Shown here: piece by piece, positions 14,501 through 29,500 of the stretch
Position numbering within the stretch: the stretch's first letter is position 1
Layout of the letters: each line of letters starts with the position of its first letter
Source: Channa striata
Lineage: Eukaryota; Chordata; Actinopteri; Anabantiformes; Channidae
Reading direction: 5' to 3'
Length of the DNA stretch: 64,000 bases
NCBI GenBank assembly: GCA_033026295.1
Contig: CM065186.1
Location: 749,001 to 813,000, forward strand
The notes under the pieces: generated by a model
What the model saw: only the letters and a program-made list of their open reading frames with translations
Databases searched by the model: none
What the model was told of the DNA's origin: nothing
Translations under genes and position numbers: made by a program

Positions 14501-17500
14501 AACGACAGCAGCTTGAGTTGTTTTCCCCCAAAACTATGATACAACTGTGACTGTAACAGACCTTGAGCTGTGGCGTCCTCCAGCAGACGGGCAGCTTTGC
14601 TCAGACAGACTCTCAGCTTGGCTACGTGGAGCAAGAACTCTGCCGGCTCCTCCTGTCGGTCTGGGATGTGCTTCCTGGCCACCCTGCTCAGGAATCTGAT
14701 TTCTTCCTCTTCACCACCCTGCTCCACTTTTCGTGCTTCTGAGCACAGTAGGGAATCCTGAGAAAAAAAGGAAAGACTTCATTATTTGTTGATACACATA
14801 TTCTTAGCATTAATTTCTGTTCCTTTCTACCTCTCTTCTCAGTTCAAACTCTTCCTGTTTGACCTGCCGCTTTATCTCCCCTCGCCTGCACTGCATTACT
14901 CTAATAACTGTATTATGATGTTATTCATACTGGCCCAATAACTGTGCTGCTCCAGCTCTTCAGCTTTAATTACTCCTGCCTGTTTTTAATCCCTGGTTGC
15001 CTACCTTCTCTGGTGGCTTTTTCTTTGTCCCTGTTGGAAAGTTTGACCTTGAGCAGCCTTTTGACCATGATTTTTGCCAGTCCTCATTGTTACAAGTTTA
15101 CCAACCATTCCAATGAAGTGTGCCGGAGCTGAATCTGGTAAGTGAAGTCGTGCATTTTGAGTCCTTACATATTGTGTAACAAGGCAGAAATAGCCGACCG
15201 GGTTTGAAATAATGAAACATTTTTGAAACGTTTTGTGACAGCCAACCTGTGTCAGAAAATTACATCGCTGAACACACTGCAAAGGATCGTCTGATGCAAA
15301 ATATATTCAGAATAAATGAATGAAGTGGTTGGGTTGGACTGTCTTAGCTTTACTCTGTGCCTCTCATTCTATTTGAATACTCCTATTAACAGCAGAAATG
15401 TGGCATCAGTGCGAGATGCATGTGTCCTGTACGGCCCCGGTAAGAAGAACGCCTGAGAGGATCAAGCCAAAACCAAACAAGGCCCAACACGCATCTCCAA
15501 AACCGGGTCTATTAATCCGATCATGGAAACGTGAAGCATGCAATCAAAATGCTTGGGCTCAACCAGATCTGTATTATGAGATTATTAGAACACACACACA
15601 CACACACACCACAGGGCTAGAGAGCAGTGTGTTAGAAACACCAGGAGCCTGGGTGATGCAGGTAGTGCTCCATTAGTTCTATGGAATAATCAGAAGTTGT
15701 ACAAGGTTTTTATGTCACTTCAAACCAGGCAACTAGGAAGCTTACCAAAAATAATTTTATTTAGCAGCACCCACAGACCCCGAGACCTTTGCAGTTTGCC
15801 TCATTTGTTGCTTTACCAGTACACGTGGTTTATATGTGGCTCCCTTTCCTCCTGTCACAGCAGGGTGGCAACACAGTTAACAACTCATTTCTAGCAAATA
15901 CCGGGTAAAATACCACGAGAATCACCTATTTCAAACATTTTTACTAATTTTAACATCGCAATGTTAATGCCAAAGGCACCAAAAGGGAAGTTAGTGTCTT
16001 TTACCTGGAAGCAGTTAACGAACAACAAGTAGAGCTCAGTGTAGTCCGCTCTGTCTAGAAGATTGTCCTCGAGATTCTTCAAGTAGGTCTGAATGTGAGT
16101 CTTCACCTGGTCAAAACTGAGGGAGGCAGTACAACAGTTAGCCCACAAGTTCCAGCACAGTGGCTGGCGTCAGCTACAGTTAGTGCAGACCTTCTCTTTC
16201 TCGGTGTCTTCGGTACAACGGGCGCGTGTTTCTTCAGCTACTTTTTTAAATTCTGGACTTACAGAACACTTGTTGCTTCCTGCCCCTACCTGTACTGCAG
16301 CAGCAGTTTTGGCAGCACAGATCGCACCACCGGACTGTTGTCCACACACTCCAGAAAGGGGGTGAGCTTCCTGGTCCTGTACACATCTCCTGCATTGCAC
16401 AAACCAAACCAGCAGTGAACAACAGGAAACCGTCATTCGCTGCCATGCAGTTAATTGTGCACTGACCATTTGCCGAGACAAGTAAAGAGAAGAGAAGCTC
16501 CACCACTCCCTCTCCAGGACTCTGTCCCTCACAGGCAGAACCTGGACACCACCTCCAGGAAGAAGGAGTTACAGCAGTCCCTTATCACAGCTTGTTGTTC
16601 GAGCGCTGCCCTGAGTCATGAAAAGGAAGAGAAGCTAAAACAGCTGCATGTACAATCACTGGATTACTGGTTTGAGTTCGTCATTGCAGATTTTACAGTC
16701 CACCAATGGAGTGTCAGTTCAATAAGGGACCTGGACCTTCCTGATATTACTGAGGCTTCGCTTCATTTTCCCAACTCACTTGACAGTTGTAGAAACATCA
16801 GGTTTGAACGTAGGCGGCACGTCTGCTCTGCATTTTGGGCAGGAACGTTTTGTGTCTATGCAGCGTTGGAGACATGGCAGACAGAAGACATGGTGGCAGG
16901 GCAGGACAGATGGATCTTGAAGCTCAAACAGGCAAACTGAGCAAGAAATGCCAAACCTTCACAGAAAAAAAATTAGAGGTGAATCGGGTCTTATTCATTA
17001 TGTTGTACATGAGAAACGAACTTGTGCGTTATTCATTTCTAAACTGTTAGAAGTAAGTAGTAAGTCTTGAGCACAGCTTTTTAAATGTAGTATTCAAACC
17101 TGAGATCCCTGCTGATACACTCTTCGTGGAAAGAATTGAGGATGCGGATCAGCTGCTGCAGTGTGTCCACACTCCTTACATCTGCTGCGTCTTGCATCAA
17201 CTGTTAAAAAGTGAAAAAGAAAATATCTGAAGACGGTCTAATTTTTCCCCCACTAATCACTCACTTATATTTGGATTTGTCGTTTGGAGGCGTTTGTCTG
17301 GCCCTTCATTATTTTTACTGCACTTGTTGTCTACAGGTTTGCTCTACATTCAGCTCCACACTCAGAGGAAAAAACACATTAACCTTCAGCAAAGTAAACT
17401 ACACACTACTTCTAAAGACTAGACCGCTACATTAAAAGTAGTGGGTTTAAGTGGCTGTCTGCCAACTATGATGATGGATCTGAATCTGATTCAGTAATCT

Positions 17501-20500
17501 CAAAACAAGACTAGTTTACGTACCTTCAGCTGAAGGTTGCAGTGTCTGAGAGCCAGTTCTTCCAACGTGGAGTCATTGAGCGGAACTTTCAAAATGACAT
17601 GCTGAATAAAGGAAGCAACAACCAGCAGCCCATGCCACAGCGACCTGACAGAGCAAAACATCTGACAATTAATCTCTATAAACACACAAGACATTTTTCT
17701 CACCCTAATTTAAATCTTGCAAAACACACCTGATGGAGTCGAGCTGTTGCAGGCAGCCCGGGCTACAGAGGGCCCCGTACTTCTGACCAAACACTCTGTC
17801 GAGACATGGCTGCAGAAACTCCACTCTGTTCACAAAGGATTCGCACTTTTGCAAAGAATTCACAGTCAGAAGTTTTGTCTGCTCAACACAGATACCGAGA
17901 GCTAAAATGTCCTCCACCTGCCAAACACACGCACACAGGAAAGAATGTCACCCAAATCAAACACATTTAAGAAAAAGAAGCAAAAGTGACATATTCAGGG
18001 CTCATTCTCACCATTTCTTGGGCCTCGTACTTTGATCCCTGCTGAAGGACACTGCTAGCCAGCTCGGGCTGCAGCAAAAATATGTGGCAAAGAGCGTCCA
18101 GCCTGGTGACAAAATGTTTGGCAGCAGCCATTATCCAGGCGGGAGAAAGGTCGGGGTCAACGCCCATGGACGTCTGAAGCTCAGACACGCAGCCCCGCGT
18201 GGCTCTGCTCAACACCTGTACAGTTAATGACGCGAGTAAAAGGTTTAATTCATCAGGCTGTTACCAAAATATATTTCAGCTGAATGCGTGAATTGGCGTC
18301 TTTACCCTGAGCTCATCCATTGCCTTGATCTTGAAAGAAAGCAGCACAAAGTCTTGCAGATAGCGGTGGCCAAACTCCCGTTGCTCCGTGTCGGAGAGTC
18401 TCTGCAAGTGACTGCCGAGCTTGCTGTGGTTGAAGGTGCTGACAAAGTGGCAGATCCTGGCTGTGTCGTCCTCTTTTGTTACTGCGGTACAGTAAAAGCA
18501 GAGAAGAACACTCATCTCTGAAACCATCACGGGTTCCTACTGTTAGTCATTGACGTCTCTGAAACCAAAACAAACCTGGCAGAAATTCGGATTCTTCCCA
18601 CAGGCTTTCAAGGTGCATTTTGATGAGCCAGCTGAACGGGGCAGCACAGCATTTTCTTTCACCATCCACCGTGAAGTAATGCTGCACAAGGACCTCTTGG
18701 TCTGATTCACTTGAAAATATAGTAAATCCAAATGATGCCTTTCGTTGATGAAATTCACCGGGCAAATAACAGAAGCACAGAAGTCATATACGGTACCTCG
18801 TGTTTTGGGGAAGTGTGAGGTCTAAAATCTGTGAATCAGCCAGAATGTCCAACCACAGCTTTTTCAGGCCCTGGCTCAGCCTTTCATCAGAGAGCAGCTC
18901 CAGGTTCCCGTATCTGTCCATAACTTCTAACATGCTGGCCAAGATTGGGGTCACGGCAGACTGAAGACAGCGCCACAGGGTATGTCTGCACGAAAAACAA
19001 AAGACCGATATTTGATCAAGTCCTTACAAGCCACAGCTTTAATTACAAACGGCCTAAGAAGCCCATGGGCCTACCAAGACCTTGAAGAACATTGTCTAGC
19101 TTATTTTAATAAGAACATAACATTTAAGACATAACCTTAAGCAGTCATGGGAGTTTCCCTCAAGAGAGTGAAAATGTTCCAAAATGATCATCTTAACTGG
19201 TGCTGTTTCTGTTGTTTACATTTTTGTGAGGTTTACTATGAATACTGAAGATGATTTTACCTCAGAGTTCCCCCTTCCTGGAGGGCTTGGCGTTTTTTGG
19301 ACGCTGTGCTCACCCACTCCGTAGGAGCGCCCATCCTTTCTTCTCTCTGTGCCAAGGCCTCACCCAGTCGACTCAGCAGCACCTTCTGAAAGTCATCTTC
19401 AATAATGATCACACATTGATCAGAAACAGTTGGGCACATAACAAAACATCTTGTATATACTGCACAAAGATTGGATTAATTAAGATGTCAGATTTCTGTT
19501 CATTTTGTGCGAAGGAAGTGTAAAAATCTTAAAATAATAATCAAGTCAATGCTTGAAATCCAATCGGTGATGCATATTTACCACCCAGATGCCCTTGACC
19601 AGCTCTCAGAAGAGTCAGAAGGATGTGCATCCGCTGGATGCCTCTCGACGTCAGCCCATCGGGGTCCCTCAGCAAACCCACAGCCTTTTGGATGCATGAC
19701 CTCACTAAGGACAGGCTGTGGAGGTGGGCTCTATCTCCCTGTGTACGACAAATCCAATTATTTTAGGCAATGTTCAACAATGTTTCTTTGCAAACACTGT
19801 CACAGCAGCCGCTCCTCCGCCTCCCGGTCTCCTCCCTGGTTTCTCGTTGTTTCACTGCACCTCCAGCACCGTGACTCCACCCTTGCCACCCTCCAGACAG
19901 ATGGACACTCCTGCGTCCCCCTTTCTCCAACTCAGAGTCAATAAACCAGCGTAACCGCTCAACAACTCCACTCCGTCTCTTATTCTGGGGTCCACTAAAA
20001 CACCACCACAGGCAGGCAGTGTGACACACACATTTCTCAGAACGTGCGTTGTTTATACCTGGGAGTGTTGTCTTTCCATCACAGTTTCTCCATCTTCGTT
20101 ATGTTCTAGTAAAGGTCAAGGACATTGTTTATTTCACCATGAAACCAATTTCTGTTCCTGTAACATGTAATACAAACACACTTATATGACCCACAATAAG
20201 TACAGCTTGTACCTGATTGTACAGGGTTGAGCAGACTACTAATGAGAGTACCACAGAAGCTGTACAGGTTCAGACTCATATCCTCGGAATCCCTCAGGTC
20301 ATCAATATGCACTGAGTGCCAGACTCCTTTGATGCAAATGACAAAACTTTGTTTAAATGTTGCCATCATTCATAGATACAGATAAGTGTCATCATTAATC
20401 AAATAACTGTATTGCAATAATGCCATGTAGTGCTCACCTCCTTGGAAACCAATGTACTGAGACTGACTTGGAATCCTAGAAGCTTTCACAATGAATATTA

Positions 20501-23500
20501 CCCAACAGGTGGGATTTTCAAGCGACATCAAGGAATTCATGGTGCAGTATCTGCAGGCAGATCATAAACACAGACATGTAAGGTTCTTTTATTGACTGCA
20601 TAAAATCAGATCTGTTCAGGAGGAGCCCAGAATAAAGCCTTACTTTGCTGAAGCTATGAGCTCATCACTGCTGCGAGATTCCTCAAGGTCCATCTGGATT
20701 AACAGAATGTGAAGAGAATGACAAGCACCTTGGAGGAAGCCTCTGGCTGGAGAGAGGTGTATAACCGTAAGGTTAAAGATTCAATTCAAACACACAGTGT
20801 CTTCTCAGAATAGTCACTACCTTATGCTGTTGCAGAAAGAGACCTCTGTGTCGAACTGGTGCAGCGAGAGCAGGAGGATCCTGCGCGTATGCAGTCCCAG
20901 AGCATGGGCTATAACTTTGACATCTGATCTGGTTAACAAGCTGGAAAATGTAGTTATCTGTGCGAAGCCACAAATCAGACAGTGACATTAACAACAACAT
21001 GTAAAGATTAGAGGGAATTTCGGAACACAACCTTTGAGCAGTGGTTCATGGCCCACCTCTAGAAACCTGCTGGACTCCTGATACGTGTTCAGGCAATCTT
21101 CCAAGAACTCTCTGAGTGAATGGTGATGCTGTTGCTGGAAGTACATCGTCTGGAGTGTCAGCTTCTCTTGGTTTCCCAAGTCTGAATACTTGAGCCTCAA
21201 CACAGCATCAGGAGTTGCACAGTTTAACAAGAAACCTTTGGCTAAATTGAAGATTTCTTCTTCTTCATTTTCCCCAGAAAATCCAACTTTGTTTTCCGTC
21301 TCCATCATTTCTTCACTCTCAGCCATCACAGTGTTTTCACTGTCACACGCCTCTGTGGATTTTCCATCGTTCTTTTCCACTGGCTCAGTTTCGTGCTCCT
21401 TTTCAGCACGTGTCACGTCCATTGCATCACCCGACCTGTTATCGTCACTGATGGTTGCCTCTTCATGTCCATCCGAAACAGGTTCAAATGCTTTATTTGC
21501 CTCATCTTCTTCCAATGAGTCATCCTTTTCATCTTGCTCATGTCTTTCTGGACTTTCTCCAGTTTTATGTTCTCTGCTTTCTAGTGCTTTCAAGAGAGCG
21601 CTGCCACAGGCATCGCTGTGGAAGCCAACAAAAGTGTCAGATACCTTGAAATCTTCCATAACCTCACCTGAGAACTCCTTCACCCATTCCTTCAGTTTGT
21701 GGAGAACCCTGAGCTGCCAGGGTTCCAGATCAGTACTCCTGTCCACCCTGTGTTTTTCAAGCCTGTTGATAAGAGGCACAGGAAAATGCTCATAGACTTT
21801 CTTCTGGTCCTCAACTACCACCAGTCTAAAGTTTGTATGGACACGACATTTGACCCTATGGGAGCCGAGACCCAGATCAACATATTGCTGCTTACTGAGG
21901 TAAACATAGTACTGGTTCAAGGCATCGTACAGGCTTTCATAAAGATTTTGCATGTTGAGCAGGATGACAGTGCGTCCTGTCTCCATGCATGTTTTCACAC
22001 GATTCACATTACGGCAGATTTGAGCGTATTCCTGGTCTTTTGGAAACCCTGAGCCAAAGATGATTTCAGGTGCTGTGTAATCTCCTTTTGAAAAGACTTG
22101 TTGCTGAAGGATATTGAGAGCCGCATTGTTGGTGGTCAGCAAAAGGAGGTAACGGCTTTCCTGGTTTGTGTCATGATCAAGATTCTTCTTTACCATTTGC
22201 AGTGTGCTTGGTCTGGGAATTTCTGCAAAGTTTTGAAGAACCTCTTGGAAAAAAACGACAGGGTCAAAACCCTCTGGTTGTCCACTGAAGTTACGCAAGA
22301 TGGCCTCTGCCAGCTGTCCACCATCTGGTTCTTTCTGTGTGGATTTGACTTTGGCAAAGAGCATTTTAACTAGGCTGTAATAATCCCTTAGTCCAAAAAA
22401 CTGATTCTTTGAGGTCTCATGGCAGATGCTCAAAAAAGCCTTTGCCAAAGGGGGGAAGAGGTGTTTGATTTTCAGAAGAATTTGCTTGGAGGATGAACAA
22501 ATTCCCTTTGCAGTTTCCACAAGCTCGTCCTCAACGGGATCCCATCTGGACACAAATATTCCCCTGTTCATCTTTGCAGGATCAAGGGCCCAGTTGGAGA
22601 TCCCAACAAAACCGACCTTCATGTGTGAATCTGGCTTGTCATTGTCAATGCAACCATCCTCCAAGAGAGGATGAAGGGTCTTCAGGGGCATCTGCGGAGA
22701 ATCTTCTGCCAGACCTATCTCATCAAGCACCACCACTGATACATACTCATCCATGTTTTTGTCCTTCTGAAAACGGGCACAGTTCCTAAATGTCCCTATG
22801 ATACCCTCAGGACTTGAGTGAGGACTGCACTGGAAGGAGACCATATGGACTTGCTTGAGATGTTTGAATAGCTCACAGTGGGAGTTCTGGCCCTGCATGG
22901 CATCAGCAACCACTGTCTTAGCAAGTGACTTAGAGCTTCCTGGCTTGCCAACCAGAAAGAGTGGGATCCTGAGCTCGATGCAAACCACCATGAGAAATAC
23001 GTTCTCTTTGAGTGCAATGTTTTTGGCAATGGTTTCCCTTGTCTGTATGTTCTGAAGGAAGAAGTCTTGACAGGATGAAATCTCTGCCTGCAGCGCTGCT
23101 GTAGAGCGGAAAGGGTCTGGAAAGTGCCGACAAATTACAGAGAGGTACTTCTGTTTGTCCACTAGAGATGGGTAGTAGCAGACTCCAACTGCAAGAATCA
23201 AGCACTTTAATGTTTTGTAAGCCTTACTGACACAATAGCAGTTGCTGAAAAGGACATCGCTATGCTGGTAGAACCAAACAAGCACTTTCATAGACCTTTC
23301 CACATCTCTGAGACTCACAAAACTGCATTCATTTTTTCGACTTCGCATGTATTTCTGGGAGGCTGCCAGCACATTTGAAATGACGTCCATGCAGTCCACT
23401 GGCAAATGATGGTCACCAACTGTCTTCTGAACAATCTGTTTGATGTAGGACATTTCAGTTGGGTCACTTAACTGACCAAAATCCCACACCAAAGAGGCCA

Positions 23501-26500
23501 GGCTTGGAGGCAGAGGATGAACTCTGTACACCAGCTGCCTCAGAGGCACTCTACCAAGGCGGTCTTCTGTTTCATCTGCCCTCACCCTATATCCCAACCC
23601 TGCACGTTCCAAGCGTTCAACCATTTCAGGTGAGTGTTTCCTATAGGGATTGCAAGCAGCTATTATTTTTAAGCCACTGTCTGCCTTCAAAGGGTGCCCT
23701 TTCACTGACAGGTCACAGAGGATTTCCTTGATGGCAAAAATGGCCTCTGTGGTGTTGGCCTCATCAAAGAACAAAATGGTATCTAGTTTGTGCATTCTAC
23801 GGTTTCTCTCAGCAAGGATCTCTGCCTGCCTCACCTTTCTGTTGATCATTTCTGCTGTTGTTCCACCATGTACCTTGACAAGCACCATGTTCTGTACTGG
23901 TCTTTCGTCCCTCTGCAGAGCACAAAGAAAACGGACCAATCGGGTTTTTCCACAGCCAGTTTCTCCCATGATGACAACTGGAATTCCACAGCGAAATCTC
24001 ATGTGTATGGCCAACATTTTCATCACATTGTCAGCTGTGACCTCATACGTAGGGTCTGGATCAAACCCCCTGTCCTTCATTCCTTTACTTGCACCAACAA
24101 CACATGAAATCCTTTTGATTTTGTCTGGCCGAGGCAACTGATCAAAGTCCTCAGTGAGACAGATCCTTTGTCGCTGCAATCCTTGATAAAGTTCTTGTGA
24201 CATAACATCCTCTATCAGGACCTTGTTGCTGTGGGGATCAAATGCACAAAGTGTGTTTCGCCTCTGACTTGTCTTCACATTAAATCCAAGAAACGACATT
24301 GAGAATCTGTCTGCGTTAAAGAAAATGTACGGGTGAGACTCGTTTTCCCAATGCTTACGAATTGTCAGACGGGCAAGAAGGTCATCTTCCAAACTGTTTT
24401 CAACATGCAACGTGGGACTTTCGTCAGATGTGCTCAGAGACGGTGAGGCAAAATCTCTTGCCATTAGAATCATAAACTTCACAATGAAGCCCTTGAAACC
24501 AGGCAACTGGTCGGCCAGAAAATCGGGATCACAGAAAACTGAGTTCTCGCAGTCTGTCAGCTGCACGTTGAGGAACCAGGAAAAGTTCTTCAATTCACCC
24601 CAAGATGGATCCTTCATTCCACAGTATAGCAGGAAATGATTGAGGCAATCGATGGGATCCCCAGTTTGTGGTCCTTTCTGATAGTTAAAATGATCCAGAT
24701 TCAGCTTTTTGTGGTAGCGCTTTAAGTACTGGTAGGGTCTTTGAATGCCCTCACTGCAAAACTCCTGATCATCCATGAGTGGATCAAAGGTCTGTTTTGC
24801 TGACATCCTTTGACTGATCAAAAGTACCTCTCTTGGAGATCTACAGTGGATGGTAGGCAGGATGTCAAGAAGACCAAGCCTCGTCTGCAAATGAGCAAAT
24901 TCAACGTTATTTACATGAGGCAGAATTAGTTTGGAAGGTTTCCATTGCCAAAGATACAGAACCAATTATTTTTAACTCTAGAAAACCCCCCATTACCAAA
25001 CCTGACCGGCTTATTCATAATTACTTACGAAATGGTTGCTGGTTCTGGGAAATGTAAGGATTGGATTGGAAGTTTTATGAGAGACCAGTGGATGGATGTA
25101 GGTGAGTATGATGATTTAAAAGCATTTTATATAGCAAACAGTTGATTAATGTATGGTTGCTAATATCTGGCAGACTTTTTCCATTTATTCCTAGATGACA
25201 CTAAGTTTAACTTATCAGTGTTGTTAAAGACATTTTCTGACCCATGACACCTTTAGAGAAAAGATGTTAAGATTGGATAAGACAGTGCTACCTCTTTTGA
25301 TTGGTCTTGAGATGCTGCGTATGATTTAAGGACCTCAACAGTGATCAAGTGAGATACATTTCTTCTCCACAGCATGCCATGGCTGTCGCTCACACACCCC
25401 AGAACCAACAAGTGGAACAGGAGTTCCTCCAGACCTGTCCGAAGCTGGCGGGCAAAGCGAAAAAGGAGGGCGATTTTCCAGCACTACCAACAACAGAACG
25501 AGCTTCATTCAGGGATACTGCACAGTGTAATGCTTGCACTACTTACTCCAGCAGTGTCAATGTGCAGGAGGACTGGATCCTGCTCTCTCAAGGATTCAAG
25601 TTTCTCTGACAGACTCTTTACCAAAGAGTCTCTATCAATGCCTGGTTCAATCAGTCTGATCCTGATATGTTTGGCGCTAGGAGATTTCTGATGAAACTTC
25701 TCAAACAAACGATCCACATAAAGAGATTTCCCTGTTAAAAAGGTCACAGAATAAAGAAACTTATGGCAATTTCTACACTGTAACTGAAACCCTCTATGTG
25801 TGACATTTTTATGCAACAGTATTATCTGAATTGTTCTGATTTCATCTGTTTTTGATTGTAGAAAGGCGAAAGATGTCTCAGTGGAATTTGTTACCAATCT
25901 CATATAAGTTGAAGTCCTACAACCACTGGGCTTTAAAAATTTCAAAATGAGCAAAATTGACGTACACTAGTTTCATACAGAACCACAGCAATTCTTGTCA
26001 CTACTGTAAAAACAATTTGAAAATAGCACGCCAGTTAGGGTTCCCCTTACCAACTGCAGGACGTACAGATGAAACCATCCACACCGACAGCTGATCTGGA
26101 GAAACCAGTCCAATCAAGTTTTGTGGGAAGGTGTTTTGTCTGAGGTGGTGACGTAGATATTTCCTCGCGGTCTCTGCTGTCGGGCTCTCAGTAGCCTGTA
26201 CCTTTTCACTGCTGAAGAAAGAGGGCACATATCTGTGCTGGTGTACAACCGGACTGACTATTACCAAACGATAACATGGGTTGGCACTTCTCTCAAGAGC
26301 ATCAAAGAGCTCCCCCAATGCAACGCTGACGTCATATCCCAGCAGGCCTGGATTGACAAGAGAATAAATCTTCTGACACTTGTTTTTTGAGTCCTGGCTG
26401 AGGGCTCGACGGAGAAAGATCTCCACCTCCTCCTCGGTGGTCTCCTCTCTGCAAACTAGAACCTCATCGGAAGAGGGCAGAGGCTGCTCCGGACTCCTCA

Positions 26501-29500
26501 TATAGAAATACAGGGTGGTGGTAAAAACTTCAGCACTTGGACAAAGCACAAGATTTGGCTTTCCTTCTTGGAGAACAGGTGAGAGGTTCCTGAAAATGTG
26601 TTGCTGGTTGATGTCAGAGAGGCATGAGAGAAAGTTGCCCAGAGTTGAGATGTCCACGTACTCACTGAGGTACTGCGACATGTCTTTCTTGAATTGTACC
26701 CAGAGGTTTCCTAGACTGTCCTCATCATGCTTCCTGACGTAACGCGCGTGATCAAAGTTTATAACGTCATCTTCTTCTTCATCTGAAGAAAACTGCATTA
26801 AATCATGAGCCTCTTCAGTGGACGCTGCTGCAGCTGGTGTTAAGTCCATCGAAGGTTTGTCACACTGATCAGAATCTAACTCAATCTCTTCTGATTCATC
26901 CAGCTTGGAGGTCATCTGTGCTGCATTAGTGTAAGCGACTCTTACATCAGCCATAGTACAGTGAGGCTTTATGGGAAAAAGCAGGTGCCATAACTGTTGA
27001 GGAGCTGATGCGTCCCGTTGGCACACTTTGTGTATCCAGTGACACAGGTACACCATCTGTTCTGAGGTGAAGTGATTCAGCAAGATGAACCTGGAGCGCA
27101 TGTCACTGACGAGGGAACACCATTCTTTCTGGCAGCTGTCCATGGAGTGAGCCAGCTTTTGCAGCTGCTGGGTGAGATCACCGTAGTAAAGCATCTCGTC
27201 ACCCCCTAAGGATAAGAAGGTGACTTTGATGCACGGTTGCTGCTGTGCACTGCACTGGACCTTGGCATGCCATTTCCTGAAGAGGAGGTTGCCAGATGTT
27301 TGCATCCGAAGGAGGATGGTGCCAAGTCTCTGAACTCCTTCAAAAACCTGCAGTACACGAAGAGAGACAATAATCTATATTTAATACTCACCCTCAAAAA
27401 TGTTGAATAAAAACATTAAGGTTGTTGGCCATAATAACTGAAATGTTCCAATATGTAGCACCACGCTCTCGCGGTCCATTTAAATCTCTATGGTTTTATG
27501 CTGCATTCTATTGTTATGTTGCAGCACTTTTATCAGCGTTGTTTTCAGTGGCGATACGAGGGCCAATAAACCCACAGAGCTGTTCGTTGATATGTACGCT
27601 GCAAAGTCAGAATTGCCTTAAAAACACCACGTACCTCTGTGAAGCTGTTGACTTGTTCCCTTCTGTGCTCCCCTTTGGACGACATGAGCATGAGTTTGTT
27701 CTGCAGCTCCAGCAGGTCGTCCAGCTTGTAGCTCTTCTCCTCTCTGCCTCGTTTCACCGTGACCTGCACCATGTTTTGTAGACATCTCTGCAAACGAGTG
27801 GACATCCGAGAGAAAATGCCTCCGTCGGTCAACAAGGCCCAACAAGACACTGATGTCTTTAGCTCGAGTTTGATAGACCCGCTAATGGACAGCTGTCCAC
27901 TTACCTTCTCTGTGTTTTGATCAGACCACCCTATGTGATAAACTCCGTGAGCATTAATGGAAGAAGCCAGCGAGAGAGAGGACTGCTCCACAGAGCCATG
28001 GGTCTCCTTCAGGGCTTTTAGCCAGCTCAACAGTCGGGTGGACTCTCTCTGCAAAACAAACCCCGCAGCATCACTGTCGCTCTGCCATAGCAGTAGGCCT
28101 TCATGTGCCGCCTGCTGAGAAGAGACAAGTTCATACCAGTTTGTCTTGCAGCTTCTCGTCTCTACTTTGGGTGTCCCACACCTGCCGGGCACACTTCATG
28201 AACTCCTCAAATCCAGCTTTAGGAGAGAGGGAGTAGAGCAGAGGGCCATAGCCCATCACTGCATCGTGGAAACAGGCCACCTGGTCGATTTCTGTGTCGT
28301 TCTCTCCAGCAGAAATGGAAGCCAGCTCCACATAGACCTTCACATCACTCATATCTGTGAAAGGACCAGGAAAGTGCGCAGGCCGTCATCTCCAATTTCT
28401 GTACGAATGGGATGTTTTTGATGTACGTTCCTTACTTTTCAGGTTCCCTTTGACCCAGTTGACTAGAGATTGGCTTGCTAGAAACTCTTCCAGACAGGCA
28501 GTTTGCTGCGTGCTGACTGTGGACAGATGCTGTTGTGCGCGAAACAAGTCAGGACCCAGAGAACCCAGGATCCTCTGCTTAAAGGCGTCTTCGTTCTGTT
28601 AAATAATCAGCAGTCGTGGTCATCGTTTAACTTTCTACCTCCTGGAACTGAATAAATAACAGTTCTGAAGTGCAAAACTTCATAAATGGTCCAAGACATG
28701 ACTACTTATGAATAACTGATGTGGGATTTGAATAAAAAATACACAGTTGTTATGCAGTGTGGAATCATTATTATTTCCATTTTGGATAAAACTACATTAA
28801 ACATAAATAACACAATCCTGTGAAAATGTCTCTCCTAGTGTCGAACATCAGGGATGGCAATAATAGAAACAATATACTTTCTTTTAGGGATCCAAGTGAT
28901 CAAAAAGTAGTTTTGCTGTAGTAATTACGTGTAACATCATCTGACTCTTACCAGTTGGCTCAGTGTGTCTATTTCACTGAAGTTTCCTGAAAGCTTCATT
29001 TTTTCAGCAATTTTCAGTATTGCACTGGCTGCAGCTGCCGCCTCGTTGAGATGTCGATACTCCTGAATCTGAGCGAGTCTCAGGTCCACCCAGGGCTCCT
29101 CCGGTTGGAACCCTCCCGACTCCGAAAGCATCTCTGACATCAGACTTAGCTCAGTTCTCATTACTGTACCGTCACCCTGGTCTCCCGACTCGGCCAAAAC
29201 ACGATCGAGCAGCTTGAGAGTGATGTTTGCATTTGCAATGCTGGCAGCACGCTCGCAAAAACGTGCCATCAGAGGATCCCAGATGTGTTCGCACAGCTGT
29301 ATGAGTGTTACTGGAGCAGGGCTAGAGGATGTCAAAGATGCGGCGCTCTCGACCCAGGCAGACAGAATGAGGTTGCTGTGAAGCAGCGTTTGCATTTCTT
29401 TAGCCATTTTCAAGACTTTCAGGCCCGTTTTGTACCAGAGAACCTGGGGGGGACCAGTGTTCTTCAGCTTCCCCTCAGCATCGAAGGACTGAACCCGCAC

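Noticed and set aside
15590..15609. CRISPR-like or tandem structure
   Set aside because: It is only a CA microsatellite. No repeat-spacer array occurs anywhere in the window, and the DNA is eukaryotic.
21190..21795. 201-codon open frame on the plus strand
   Set aside because: It lies wholly antisense to the giant rnf213 exon and its Ser/Phe-rich composition is the shadow of that exon's Glu/Lys-rich codons.
24885..24965. Open extension upstream of the giant rnf213 exon
   Set aside because: The acceptor TTGCAG directly above 24884 and the match of [10 protein letters not shown] to the family place the exon start at 24884; the rest is intron.
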